From assembly GCA_947561585.1 (NCBI GenBank), contig CANNZV010001628.1:119855-183854 (forward strand): 64,000 nucleotides of DNA, read 5' to 3'. This document shows positions 1 to 10,366 of the stretch, in pieces. How positions within the stretch are numbered: position 1 is the first letter of the stretch; each line of letters begins with the position of its first letter. Position numbers and translations under genes: made by a program. The notes beneath the pieces were generated by a model that saw only the letters and a program-made list of their open reading frames with translations, searched no databases and had not been told where the DNA came from. This DNA is from Caprella mutica. Taxonomy: Eukaryota; Arthropoda; Malacostraca; Amphipoda; Caprellidae.

Positions 1-720
1 TTAAGTATCATGAGGCTTTATAAAATTTAGGAAGACCAAGTGCAACAGTGTTCATTACCCCTTTTGCGGTATAAAATCAGTATCATGTGTTTTTAGTGCA
101 GAATTTCCGCCAAACCTCTATAAACAACATAGCTAGATCACAAGTGGTATATTTCTTGAGTAGACAGAAAATTGATCCCATGCAATTTAATGATGTAAAT
201 TATTGATATAAAGTTTTCTTATAATACTGGATTATGTACAGTGAAATCGCTTGCAGTAAAGAGTGTTAGTTATTGAATTAGTGCAGGAATCCTGGATACC
301 AATTAAAATAAAAATTAAATAAGACTAACCACTCCCATGTACAAATGATCTTGGAAGTTTCTTCTGTTTTGAATTTTGAAAAATTATTTCCCTCTGGAAA
401 GTATTGCTTTTAGAATTTCAACCTATTAATTAATGAGATATGGTACAAGCTCAATGATCTATACATCAAGTTCCAACTTTCAAAGTTATGGATGTATAAA
501 GATTTTGTATCATGAAAGAGACTATTTCAATTACTTTATACACCACGTTTGGGAAATAATGAATTCCTGATTAAATGAGGTATTTTAATGTCAATTCAAA
601 TTCTGTCTATATTTAACCTTCAAAGAGTACATGGATTAGATTTCGTGGAGAGTCTAATCAACTCTAAGTTTCCGAAAATCATACAAACAGTACCTATCTA
701 TTTCAAAAATAGGTAGACGG
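1..720. other. AT-rich sequence, no gene recognised
   Basis: I see no coding pattern, tandem repeat or transposon end. The sequence is plain AT-rich, non-coding-like DNA. Confidence 0.5.
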
Positions 721-890
721 ATTGAAGCAATTATGGAAGAGGCAGGAATCGACATTGCTAATTTTAATCTCTGCACTTGTGCAGCAGCTGCCTGTTCTTT
801 CTTGAACCATAATATTACCATTGACGATATTCAAAGTCGCAGGCTGGGCCAACGTTACAATTTTCTGATGCTCTTATTTTAAATTCATAC
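721..890 (+). pseudogene. Relic of a tyrosine recombinase C-terminal domain
   Basis: Translated on the + strand, this stretch reads EEAGIDIANFN, then a Cys/Ala-rich helix, then HNITIDDI. After a one-base frameshift it reads AGWANVTIF. This resembles the end of tyrosine recombinases of Crypton or DIRS-type elements, where an HSxR-A-S helix is followed by a short turn (DDIL), then a GW....TF segment and the catalytic Tyr. The HSTR-like motif is eroded (LCTC here), a frameshift is present and no catalytic Tyr is visible, so the piece is dead. No further recombinase sequence was recognised next to it. The assignment rests on motif order only. Confidence 0.4.
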
Positions 891-988
891 TTGAAAATTG
901 GTTGGTCTCATCTTTTGCTGCGTTCTTTAAAATCTCATAAGTTGGCACCTCTGGAACACTCCAGAATGAACAAGAATGGCGATAAGTA

Positions 989-1291
989 ATTGAACAGTTA
1001 CCCGAGGCTTACCTGTAAGGTGAAGGGTGACTTCAATTACTTCGGAAGCCATTCTTGTTCATTTTTCTGGAGTGTTCTTTCCCGCCCGGAGCGCTCCCGC
1101 CCGAACACTCCAGAAATACACAACAAAAGATTCGATCTTTGAATACTGAATGCTTAAGTTAACGGCCGATGCAGGTGGACATCTCATAAGTTGGCACCTC
1201 TGGAACACTCCAGAAAAATGAACAAGAATGGCTTCCGAAGTAATTGAAGTCACCCTTCACCTTACAAGTAAGCCTCGGGTAACTGTTCAAT
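989..1291. repeat. Large inverted repeat with 88-bp arms
   Basis: Positions 989-1076 and 1204-1291 are reverse complements with one mismatch that I could find. The spacer is 127 bp and holds a GC-rich segment with CCCGCCCG words. The words CTGGAGTGTT and AACACTCCAG occur several times, and TCTCATAAGTTGGCACCTCT is present as a direct repeat at about 931 and 1182. This is probably a foldback transposon or part of one. No target duplication was resolved. Confidence 0.85.
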
Positions 1292-1736
1292 CATATTTAT
1301 ATCGGGGGGCGCTCCGAACCCCCCTGCCTGGTTATTAATCAATCATGAAGTGTGCAGTACAACAAACTGGCGGATACAACAAACTACATTAAATGATGAA
1401 ATAGTGATAGATTGCATCATAAATTAATATTAGAAATAAAGTAAAATAAGTGTAATATAAAATTTTAAAAATGAAAGAAATGAAAAATTAATTTATTATT
1501 TAGACTAGTTATTAATTGAGAATCAAAAAATAAAAATAACACAGAAGATGGAACTGTCGGACTATTGAGAAGTCCCATAATTTGATAAATGGCAGAAATT
1601 GAATGTCTTCATTTTGAACAGATTGAAGACTGTTGATTAGTATTGAGCCATTAAACCTGTTACTTTCAGTTTTACAGAATGACTAACTAATCCAGCTGAC
1701 GCAATTAGTAGGCCTATATCAAATAGGAGGCTCCAA

Positions 1737-1962
1737 CAGACCTGTTGCCATTCTTCATGTCCTGCTTTTCTAACAGATGAAACAGCAATGAAGAGAGATG
1801 CATCTGTGGCAATTTCAAATCCTCTTGTCAAAGGTACTGACGAGGTATATTACGAGACGTCAGACGACGCATCTCATTGTTACGTTAGTACAGACGGTAA
1901 AGAGAGCGCAGGTGAGCATGTGGTACCTGTAGATAAATATTCAAACCTTGGTAAGCTTATAA
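1737..1962 (+). pseudogene. BEL/Pao pol fragment 1 (between RNase H and integrase)
   Basis: An open frame contains PAFLTDETAMKRD near its start and DKYSNLGKL near its end. In BEL/Pao pol proteins, a segment of the form RYSSLxKLLRVTAYVLRF lies between RNase H and integrase. The N-terminal half of that segment is here and the rest (RVTALVSKF) follows the MITE at 2957. The frame therefore belongs to a retroelement although, on its own, it looks like a short exon with a good acceptor (TTTTCTAACAG) and a GTAAGC donor-like word. It is interrupted by the MITE at 1963-2956. Confidence 0.6.
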
Positions 1963-2956
1963 AGGGCCGTACACACGTAGGATTTTTTAAGTCTTTCTAC
2001 CAGACTTTTTTCTCCGCTTTTCCACCAGACTTTTGATTCAAAAGTCAATAGCGTCCACACGTGGATTGACTTTTTAATCTCGTGGATTTACATGTCTTGC
2101 AAAATTAACTACTCATATCGGCGACAAAAGCCCTCTCCCATTTTTTAAACTAGGTAACTAACCTAGGTAGTTAGTAACTGCTAACTACCTAGGATAGTTA
2201 AAATTACTAATTACCTGGGTTAGTTATTTACTAATTCTATAGGTTAGTTACTTTTACCCAGATTAATTAATTACTAGAGAACTACATACCTACCTAGATT
2301 ACTAAGATTATTTAGTTACTAATTACCTTAGTTTGAAAAAAATTTATGAAGTTTATTACAATATTTAGTAATAAACCAAATGATATTATTTTCGCTTCAT
2401 TTGATTTAATGATTAACCTAATCCACTCAACAAATGTAATTTAGCTATTATATAAAGTTTAGGTAAACTTATTAATACGTATAGGTACTAGGTACCATAT
2501 GTATTGGCAGTATTGCGTTATAATAAATAAAATAAAGGTATTAGCTAATAGGTAATATGTTGAAATAAATAAAATAAAGATTGTAATATGATATTTTACT
2601 AAAATATGCTTAACTAAAAAAGTTTAAAGAAACATTACTATTATCAATTTTACTGGCAGGCTTTTATAAAAAGGAAAATATGAGAATTCAAAGTTAAAGA
2701 AATAAATGGAGCAAAGATTGGTTAAAAATGAACATCAATCGTGTTATTATATGTACAATATATTTTATGAGTTGACAGTAGCTATACGAAGATTTCCAAA
2801 ATTGCACCTCTTGATTGGGGGAAAATAATAGAACATGTAGGTTGTTGAAAAGTCTCGGACTTTCGGTGCCAAATTTAAGTCTCGTGGAAAAAGTGGGAGG
2901 AGCTTAGCAAAAAGTCCGGTGGAAAGACTGAAAAAACCCTGCGTGTGTACGGCACT
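1963..2956. mobile_element. MITE with TAA duplication (PIF/Harbinger-like)
   Basis: The ends are inverted: left AGGGCCGTACACACG, right its complement with one change (AGTGCCGTACACACG). The similarity continues inward through AGTCTTTCTACCAGAC against AGTCTTTCCACCGGAC. The element is flanked by TAA at 1960-1962 and 2957-2959. A 3-bp TWA duplication is typical of PIF/Harbinger elements. No transposase frame was found, so it is non-autonomous. Its interior (about 2145-2340) holds degenerate short repeats of a TAACTACCTAGG-like word. It interrupts the BEL/Pao pol relic. Confidence 0.75.
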
Positions 2957-3089
2957 TAAGAGTTACTGCTTTGGTGTCGAAATTTGCATTTTCCAAACTT
3001 GGTATGAATTGTCTTGTATTAGTATTATTGCAAATGAACAGAAGAAACATTTTCCAGAAATAATTATTTTAATAGCGAGATGGATTCAA
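2957..3089 (+). pseudogene. BEL/Pao pol fragment 2
   Basis: Directly after the MITE the + strand reads RVTALVSKF, completing the BEL/Pao segment broken at 1962. It is followed by EQKKHFPE, matching the EQ....FxEE region ahead of the integrase. At least one frameshift is needed to continue to the next fragment at 3409. The stretch ends at the inverted-repeat element that begins at 3090. Confidence 0.6.
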
Positions 3090-3408
3090 CCATAGTAAAT
3101 AAATAGAAAAGTATACTAAGTTTCGAATTAATTGACGGTGAACTCGATCCATTCTTCAGAAACGATGTAAACAAATGGCGTCGCATACAGTACTCTCATG
3201 TATTATAAGGTGAATATTATAAGTGAATAGAGTGTAAAACGTGATAAAAACAATTTTATGTAAGTTAATTTCCATGAAAATGCACGTTTAACTGAATAGT
3301 AGAACATTTTTTATTTAAAAACAAAATTGAAAATTCTATGTATGACGTCACTCAGAGTATTTTTTGATGTTCCAATATTATACTTGGTATACTTCTCTAT
3401 TTATTTAC
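3090..3408. mobile_element. Short inverted-repeat element inserted in BEL/Pao pol
   Basis: The left end CCATAGTAAATAAATAG and the right end CTATTTATTTACTATGG are inverted copies. The match extends inward (AAAAGTATACT against GGTATACTTCT). Target sequence ATTCAA, part of a longer GGATTCAA-like word, is present on both sides. I cannot choose between a 6-bp and an 8- or 9-bp duplication because the ends are themselves symmetric. The 319-bp interior shows no coding pattern. Confidence 0.7.
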
Positions 3409-3510
3409 TATGGATTCAACGGTACCGGAATTAGTCAATAAGGTTAATTTGTTTGTAGACAGTTCTGGAATTATCAGAATTAAGAGTAAAATGAAATTAG
3501 TAGGTTCTAC
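3409..3510 (+). pseudogene. BEL/Pao pol fragment 3 (start of integrase region)
   Basis: The frame reads VPELVNKVNLFVDSSGIIRI. In BEL/Pao integrases the stretch L.LF.D..GI.RV.GR marks the region just before the zinc-binding domain. The frame runs into the hAT element at 3511 and, once the element and one 8-bp duplication are removed, resumes at 6855 in the same frame. Confidence 0.75.
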
Positions 3511-6500
3511 CAGGGGCGTATCTAGGATTCGGTCAAGGGGGGGGGGCACTTTTTTAATTTTTTTAATGTTTCTGAAAAAAATCTACGGATAATTCCTCAG
3601 ACTGGTCAGTTATATGATTATTTTAATTGTTTTGAACATGCTTACACTGTGTTCCGTCAGAAGCGTCATTTTTTATATTGCGAAATGGTAGGACGTCATT
3701 ATGTTCATAAAGTATAAAGAATGGATTTTATTCTATTAATATTAGCATTTTTCTTAAACCTTAAAAATGTTCTTGAATTTGAGAAGAAATGCATTGTCCT
3801 GTACTCTGTAGTTTGCCAAAAACCTTCTTCTTCAACAGTATGTCGAAAATTCATGCTTCACTCCATGTCAAGTAGAAGGGCGGCTAAATCTTACCACCTG
3901 AAAAAGTTCACTAGAGTCCGTGGTCTATTCAATGAAACTGGTTCTGTCCACAAGAAATGCAAATGACAACAAAACCAAAATGAACAGAAACAGTGATTCA
4001 GGAGGTGAAGAGTTTCTATGAAGAACCCCCAGTTTATCAGCAGATTTCACCAACCATAACTCCATTGTGGAGGATCGTCAGGTACACAAATGAAAATCCC
4101 TGAAATATCAACAGAATAAATGATAGGTATGATGCTAAGGTAATATCTTTGTTGCCATTATTAATTGAATGGATATAATCTTTCATGCATTCCTTGATGA
4201 TGATGGCAACTTGTCATCGGTTAATGGTGTTTCATATCTCAGATTGCTACAGTACATTATTTGATGCTAGTTTGCTATGCGATCTGATCATCATTTACTG
4301 GTTTGGCATGCAATCTATTTAGAATTTATTATCAAATATAAATGATACAAACAGGTATACGAGATACCAAATATATATAGTATTTTATTTCCTTAAATAA
4401 TTATATACCATTTACATATGCAAAGCCTTATGGAAATTCTTCAAGAAAATATCATTATATAAACTACATCCACTAAACTTATATGAATATAAAGTAAAAT
4501 AGGCGATTAATACATGTTTTTTTACTTTTAATGCATTCTGACAATATCATCTCGTCTATATTGCTTGTTTTGAATCACAGTTACTTGATAAGAAAAATTA
4601 TCATAATTATTAAAATAGAAATACTAATGCATTATCAGATCACATTACCCTCACAGATTGCATACCAAACTAGCACCCCTTATTTGGCCCATACTGCACC
4701 ATTCTGCATCTCGTTTATCACTATGGTGGATGCAAGATGGCGCTCCACCACATTGAACATATGTAGTTCTAGAATTTCTCATTGAAAAGGTTAGAGGTCG
4801 ATTCATTAGCAGAAGAACGAAAAATTCCTGGCCAGCACAAAATCAATATCACAATCCTTTGGATTTTCACTTCTTGGCTGCTGCACAAACTTGAGTTTAT
4901 ATATGAAAAAGAATATTCCATTGTGTGTCTTAAACAAAATGTTTAAAGTTTCGCTGAAAGGTATAACCCGGAGACCCCCAAGAAATTTGAAAGAATGTTT
5001 CGAAGTTTGCTTTGTTCTGTCTTCAGGCTGGAGGAGGTCATTTTCAACAACTTCTGTAGGGTCACAGGAGATGAGGTACTTATGATATAGCCATATATAT
5101 AGGACTTTAAATGTTTAATGATAATACTTTCTTTTCCGTCAAAGTGGTATATCTATGATGACATTTGATGCATTAGAAGTGCTTCTAATTCGCAATTCAA
5201 ATATGATGTTTCTGATGGAACACAAGTTTGCCAGTGGATGTATTGTATAGTCCATAAGCTGTATATCATGTCTGATAGACTGATAGTTATTAACTTAATC
5301 ATAATATTCAATTATTGACTATAGCAAAAATAATAAAAAAAACTGCTACACTGTGTTTCATCAGATAACGTAATTTTTTAATTACGAATTAGAAGCACTT
5401 AAAAATAAGTCAAATACCATTACAGATGCATCACTTTGAAGGAAAGAAAAGATTTTTATTATTATTTAATATTTATTGTCTTATATCATATGAGGCACAT
5501 CTCCTGAGGTCATACAAAAGTTGTTGAAAATGACCCCCTCCGATGTGAAGACAGAACGATGCACCTTCCAGAACATTCTTGCATACTTTCTTGAGTCTTA
5601 TTATTTTATTTTTGAGCGGAGATTTGAGCACATTGTATTTGATTTGAGCACTCATTGGGATCTGTTTTTTTTATATATAAACTTATAAACTCGAGTTGAG
5701 ATCTGGACTGTGTGCTGACCAGGAATTTTATTTCCGTGCTTCTGCTAATCACTCGACCTCAAAACTTTTCCTTAAATTCTAGAGCTGCATTTGTGCAATG
5801 TGGTCTTGCATCCACCAAAGTGAAGAAGTTGCAGGCTGGGCCAAATAATGTGCTGGAGCAATCAGAGTTTTGAAAACCATTACTGGTACAAAGTTGCCAT
5901 ATTCGTTAAAATGCTTGAACAATTGGAACCATTCCATTAATAATTGCAACGAAGATCATTACCTTAGCATCATACCTATCATTTGTTTTCCAGATATTTC
6001 GCAGATTTTCATTCGTATTTTATCGATGTGTTTTTGATGGAGGCAAATTAACTTCTCGATCGTCTGTCCAAACGATTCAATTGGCAATGTTGGATGGTTG
6101 CTGCATAATCCACTTACAAAACCGCTATTTATGTGGTTTTCGTTAATGGTCGAACTGAAGTTCAATGAAAAAAACAGAAACGAAATGAATGTATGACGAT
6201 TCTCCACCACGTGGTTTTGGTGTGGATGAAATCTGCTTCATTAAGGAATGCTTGCTTTTCTGAGAAAAAAAACTAGTGGCTTCTGTGAAGAAACTCATTA
6301 CCTCCTGAATCGCAGTTTGTGTTTTTTGATATTGTTTTCATTTGTTTTTTTCTTGTGAATAGAACCAGTTTCATTGAATAGACCACGGGAACTTTTTCAT
6401 GTGGTAAGATTTAGCCACCCTTCCATTTATCTTGGGAAGCATGAATTTTCGACATACTGTTGAAGAAGAAGGTGTTTTGGCAAACCACAGAGTACAGGAC

Positions 6501-6846
6501 GATGCATTTCTTCTCAAAATCAAAAACATTTTTAAATTGAAGAACAATGCAAATATTAATAGGGTGATAGAAATCCACTCTCTATGGACAAAATGGCTTA
6601 AACATAATACGACTTGAAGCAATTTAATTTCTCCCATTTCGCAATTTAAAAATGACGATTTTGATAGAATACAGTGTTCAAGCATGTCAAAAGCAATTTA
6701 AAATTATCAAATAATTGATATTTCTTCAATTTGGAGGATTAATCCATATATTTTTATTAATCCGTAGATTTATTTTTAAAAAGTTCAGACCTCAAGGGGG
6801 GGGCATCTGCCCCAAATGCCCCCCCCCCCCCTTGTATACGCGCCTG
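3511..6846. mobile_element. hAT-type foldback transposon, 3.3 kb, non-autonomous
   Basis: The termini are CAGGGGCGTATCTAGG on the left and CCTTGTATACGCGCCTG on the right, i.e. CAGGCGCGTATACAAGG when inverted. Perfect 8-bp target duplications GGTTCTAC lie at 3503-3510 and 6847-6854. An 8-bp duplication with CAGGG-like ends is the hallmark of the hAT superfamily. Most of the element is a diverged inverted repeat: 3721-3966 matches 6371-6685 inverted, 4131-4175 matches 5930-5975, 4820-4850 matches 5705-5745 and 5018-5075 matches 5497-5560. G-tracts lie just inside both ends. The short frames in the arms are mirror copies with stops and no recognisable hAT transposase, so I read them as non-coding. 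Confidence 0.85.
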
Positions 6847-6854
6847 GGTTCTAC

Positions 6855-6891
6855 GAATCCAATGTTATTACCTAGTAAGAGTGGGATAACT
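6855..6891 (+). pseudogene. BEL/Pao pol fragment 4
   Basis: A short in-frame continuation reading NPMLLPSKSGIT corresponds to the HP.LLPK...IT motif of BEL/Pao integrases. It ends at a T-tract, the poly(A) end of the minus-strand retroelement that interrupts it. Confidence 0.65.
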
Positions 6892-7014
6892 TTTTTTTTT
6901 AAAGACAATATTTTTCCATTAAAAACAAGAAGGATAAAATCTTTACAGAAGAGGAAATTCCTTCAGGAACTACGAGTGAGGGGTTGAGTTCCCTGAAGGG
7001 GTGAACCCGACCCT

Positions 7015-7611
7015 CTAAAACCTCTCCTTCGCGGCTGAGAGGATGCTGAAGGCATTCCCTCTCTGGATCGCAAGAGTCATTCGCTGTTGGAACCAGGCAG
7101 ACTCCCTTGGATCATTCGTTGTCTCAACAAGGCGTCTACCTGTGGACTTCATGATTAAGGAGGTCGTACTACCGTACGCTCCTGTAGTCTCTATAGCAAT
7201 TGGCTCAAATATGTATGCATCTCCAAGGGCGGAGTATTTCTGACGCTTACGGTTCTCCGACGCCCCGGCAGCTGATCTGACCTCAACTGCGGAATCATTG
7301 AGGTGGGTCTCGGCAAATGTGTCGACACACGTGCAATCCCAAATCGGATTCTTTCCATTCATGTAAGGAAACACAGTAATACCATATGGGCGTTTACCAT
7401 CACCTCTGTCAAGCCCAGGAGGCTCAAGTACTGAAGGGAGTCCTGCTCTCTGCAAAGTCCGTTTTACCACATCATTCATTGCTGCATGTCTTGGGTGACG
7501 CCCAGAACTGTACCTACATACAAGACAGGCCACGCAGTCCTCTGACATCCTTCCCGCTACCACAGCGACAAGAATGAGGTTCACAAACTCTGGCACCAAC
7601 TCTGAGAGCAA
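7015..7611 (-). pseudogene. C-terminal zinc-finger plus endonuclease-like domain of the retroelement
   Basis: The segment starts with a Cys/His cluster (CVACLVC then GRHPRH), followed by LEPPGLDRGDGKRPYG and NPIWDCTCVDTFAETH, and ends in a conserved-looking AIQRGNAFS. This resembles a widespread arthropod retroelement protein tail in which RPDG...WD.T..DT precedes AIQRGNA. The pattern RPD-x(n)-D-x-T recalls the PD-(D/E)XK restriction-like endonuclease of R2-type elements. Here the Asp of RPDG is replaced by Tyr, which would be expected to abolish activity if it is the metal ligand. The family link is from memory of motifs, and the nuclease role is inferred. Confidence 0.6.
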
Positions 7612-7740
7612 TGGCTACCCTCAAGACCTCTAGTTCGAGCTGTGTACCTAATGACGGTATGGGAATCGCGTTCAACCACACTCCAGTTTCTTAAAGAGAT
7701 GCAGATAACAGTCGTGCCCTTGCCACCTCACCAGCTCCAT

Positions 7741-8349
7741 CTAGCTGATGGAGAGTCTCTCCATTAATAAATGAGCCCGTGGTGTATCCCATTCTTTTTG
7801 ACTGGACTCATGGACTGGTACCGGGAGACCAGCCTGTAAACCCTGCATCCATGTCCCAACTGCACCCGTAAGCTCTCTGGTATCGACTACATTAATATTG
7901 GAAAGAATAGTTTCAACCAAATCACTCACAGAATGCATTGAAGATACAAAAGCAGGTAAGGCAATATCTACAGCTCTCCTACAACCCAGTCCACCAAGGC
8001 CAAACGGTAAAGTTGCCTGAACCCAAGAGTAAGCTGACATCTCTAAATTGGTCACACTGGCAACGGCAGATCCAAGTGATTCATCAAAGCAGCTAAGTTT
8101 GACTACGTGCTTGTAAGCTGGGGAAGCCCGCAGAACATATTGTAGCTTCGGAATGGAGAAAACATTTCTCAACAAAAAGAAGGCTTGATGGTTATCCACC
8201 ACCCGCAATCGAGAGACCATGAGGTCCAGATCTTCTTTCTTCCTTAAAATCTCCTCGGGGATACCCAAGTCACTTAAAGGCGCACCCAACAAGGAGCAAT
8301 TGTCCTTAAGAACCACTCTGATATTTGGAAGCACTGCCCGGAACAACAA
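7741..8349 (-). pseudogene. RT thumb / connection region of the retroelement
   Basis: This 202-codon open stretch has no catalytic motif but continues the RT: it includes LPNIRVVLKDNCSLLGAPL, LGIPEEILRKKEDL, a helical segment and LPFGLGGLGCRRA. The LLGAPLG-like word and GGLG..... pattern are typical of sequence downstream of the YxDD box in this kind of element. It is separated from the palm fragment by a short broken stretch (8350-8416). Confidence 0.6.
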
Positions 8350-8416
8350 TAGTCAGCTCACATTTCGCGCTATTAACTTCCAAGTCCGATGGCACTCAAC
8401 CCATATATAAAGGCTT

Positions 8417-8728
8417 TTACGTCCTCCAAAACTCTACTAGGACTGCGTCGTCCAGATACCATACATTGAACTCTGACTCAACCCTGCGAGCCACCTCGTC
8501 AATTCCAAGAGCAAACATAGCCGGTCCAAAGGGGTCACACTGCTGGATACCTGTCTCCGACCTCAGCACCTCTTCACCAAAAAACAAAGCTGAAGGCGAA
8601 GAATAAGCTTGCCAAAGGAGTCTATATATCACACGGTCACGAATAACAGTAAGGAACGTATCTCTCCTCAGACAATTGAAAGCGTTTTTCATATCCACCT
8701 TGAGAAACGCCCTCCTATGGTTAGTCAT
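8417..8728 (-). pseudogene. Reverse transcriptase palm fragment (YLDD)
   Basis: The translation contains LKVDMKNAFNCLRRD (motif A, with the first catalytic Asp), GIQQCDPFGPAMFALGID (motif B, normally GxxQGDPLxP; Gly is replaced by Cys), and WYLDDA (motif C with both catalytic Asp residues). These identify a non-LTR-type reverse transcriptase. Only about 100 codons remain open, and frameshifts or stops separate it from the upstream finger region at 8886-9314 and the downstream thumb. Confidence 0.85.
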
Positions 8729-8885
8729 TCAAGTACCGTCTTGCAGAATGTGCGGCAGCTTCACAGCCACCCTTCGTAGAGAACCCAAGCTGAACCGGTC
8801 TTAATTCACTACCAAGAGAGTGTGATAGGGAGCGCGCACCAACCTTGGCAGCCAACCTACGCAAGGTATTACCAACTGCTATGGG

Positions 8886-9314
8886 TCAGATGCCACCATC
8901 CTTTTTGGTTAAAGCGCATAATGTGGCTCCATAGAAAGTTGACAAAGCAAAATCAGGAACTTCTCCTCTCAATAACTCATTCACAAAATCTGTCAGAGTG
9001 GTCAAAAGACGTACTCCAGCCTCTGCAGATGAATGGGACAATAGCGTCTTCAAATGACCTGGCCTAAGGCCATCAAGTCCTCCGGCAGAACTAGGACGGA
9101 AAGAATTAACAGCCCTCCAGACATCCTCCTCCGAAACAATAGGCACAATTATAGAATTATCCGGAGGCTCTGGCATCATCAAGTCTAGCGGAGCAGGCGG
9201 GTGTTTAGACCTCAACGCTCTGACAGTCTCTTCGTTTTGTTGGGTCAGTCCATCCGAAGATAACAGCTCACGAACTGCTCCACTCACGTCACCATCTGCA
9301 AACTTAGCTGCCAC
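8886..9314 (-). pseudogene. N-terminal RT region of the retroelement
   Basis: The segment contains AVRELLSSDGL, then VWRAVNSFRPSSAGGLDGLRPGHLKTL, a match to the S..GPDGL.P..L word that opens the RT of non-LTR elements. It ends in YGATLCALTKKDGGI, the usual P...L.KKDGG.RPI entry to the fingers. It then breaks off, about 160 bp before the palm fragment. Confidence 0.75.
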
Positions 9315-9363
9315 TCTTTATTTCAATTTTTGTAACTTGTCATCGTCTGAAGCGTGTCGATTG

Positions 9364-9873
9364 TTAACAAATGGGTTCAGGCAACGTAGGTAGGGAGTCA
9401 GTCTCTAAAAATTGGGCCACCTGCCGATTGATTTTAGTAGCAAGAGAAACTTTATGACCTTCCCTACCGCCATCTGAGCACTGTAGCCCCCAGTAGCAGA
9501 AGCTCATAAGCCTTGTCCATGCTAATTGGGTCTTCTGCGTCAGAGCCTCCTGCAATAACAGTTGGAGGGCTCCCGCCACAGCTATTACTGATCCCCTGGG
9601 AATCGTATGTAGGACTCTCAACCTGCTACGACAGCCACCAATATATGCCTCCAAATTCACCAGATGATTGGGCAGCTCCTGGGGGTCATCGATTGTACCC
9701 CACCCTCGACACGCCACACAAACCCATCTTACTATAACTGACGCCTGTGCCCTGGTCAGTCCCACACATGACATGATGAATCTTCCAGAACACAGTGCAC
9801 ATTTAACTCTTTTCTTCCTGTTATTGCGTGTGTCACATGAGCTACAGAGCACATCCTCACCCTCAATCATCAA
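9364..9873 (-). pseudogene. PHD-like zinc finger, N-terminal part of the retroelement
   Basis: Cysteines at residues 10, 13, 25, 28, 36, 52 and 55 have the spacing of a PHD finger (C-x2-C-x11-C-x2-C, then C, then C-x2-C), with Trp 50 just before the last pair. The His that normally completes the PHD ligand set is not visible around residues 30-34 (FIMSC), so this finger may be damaged. PHD-type fingers occur in ORF1 or N-terminal regions of several retroelements. Position and strand tie it to the RT pieces downstream. Confidence 0.6.
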
Positions 9874-10347
9874 AATAAATTAGCAGTCTGACTGGCCAAA
9901 CAGAGCAAATGCCACCAGCACCCCTCAACCGGAGTGCCCATGAGCATTCAGGGGTCGACAACCTCCCTGCTCAGTACTCTGGAACTCTTGGCAGACGTTC
10001 AGAGTTCACCAGGCAGACCAACAATTCCTACCTCAGCTGTAACTTAAACCTCCTGCAACACAACTAAACAAGGTTAACTTATCAGCTAACTACAGAATAA
10101 AAAGATTAAGAGATAAAAATAAAAAAAATTGCCAATAAAAGCACTAAAGAATGGCAGTAACGCTGCTAATTGCGCTGTATAAAGGATTAACAATTACAAA
10201 GTACAGTCAGAGCCTGCAAAGTACAGTCACCGGTCACTCGAATGTGCTGACTGAGCGGAACACAGGTCTGACGCACGAGATAATTGACAGAGGTGTTTAA
10301 TAATAATAATAACAACAACAACCTCCTCCCATCACTACTCTATAGAC

Positions 10348-10366
10348 ACAACTGAACTGATAGTTA
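10348..10366 (+). pseudogene. BEL/Pao pol fragment 5
   Basis: A short piece reading TELIV joins, across the MITE at 10367-10796, to RDAHDRTKHGG. It marks where the BEL/Pao frame re-emerges from the minus-strand retroelement. Confidence 0.55.

Larger units (their letters stand above)
6892..10347 (-). mobile_element. Broken retroelement with PHD-like finger, RT and nuclease-like C-terminus
   Basis: The element is on the minus strand. Its 3' end is the T-tract at 6891-6900 (a poly(A) tail read in reverse) and its 5' end lies near 10347, after a 5' region with AATAATAATAACAACAACAA-like repeats (10297-10322). Reading right to left it codes for a PHD-like finger (9364-9873), an N-terminal RT region (8886-9314), the RT palm with YLDD (8417-8728), an RT thumb-like region (7741-8349) and a zinc-finger/nuclease-like C-terminal domain (7015-7611). 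These are in different frames or separated by stops, so the copy is dead. The flanks show only a near-duplicate ATAACT/ACAACT; the pol frame is interrupted exactly there. Confidence 0.75.

Noticed and set aside
1777..1950. Apparent 58-codon symmetric host exon with strong acceptor and GTAAGC donor.
   Set aside because: The encoded sequence ends in a DKYSNLGKL segment and its continuation RVTALVSKF resumes after the MITE at 2957, matching BEL/Pao pol. It is retroelement coding, not a host exon.
3721..6685. Two related open frames on opposite strands (sharing SSSTVCRKFML) as a conserved gene pair.
   Set aside because: They are mirror images in the arms of the hAT foldback element, with no recognisable domain and diverged stops.
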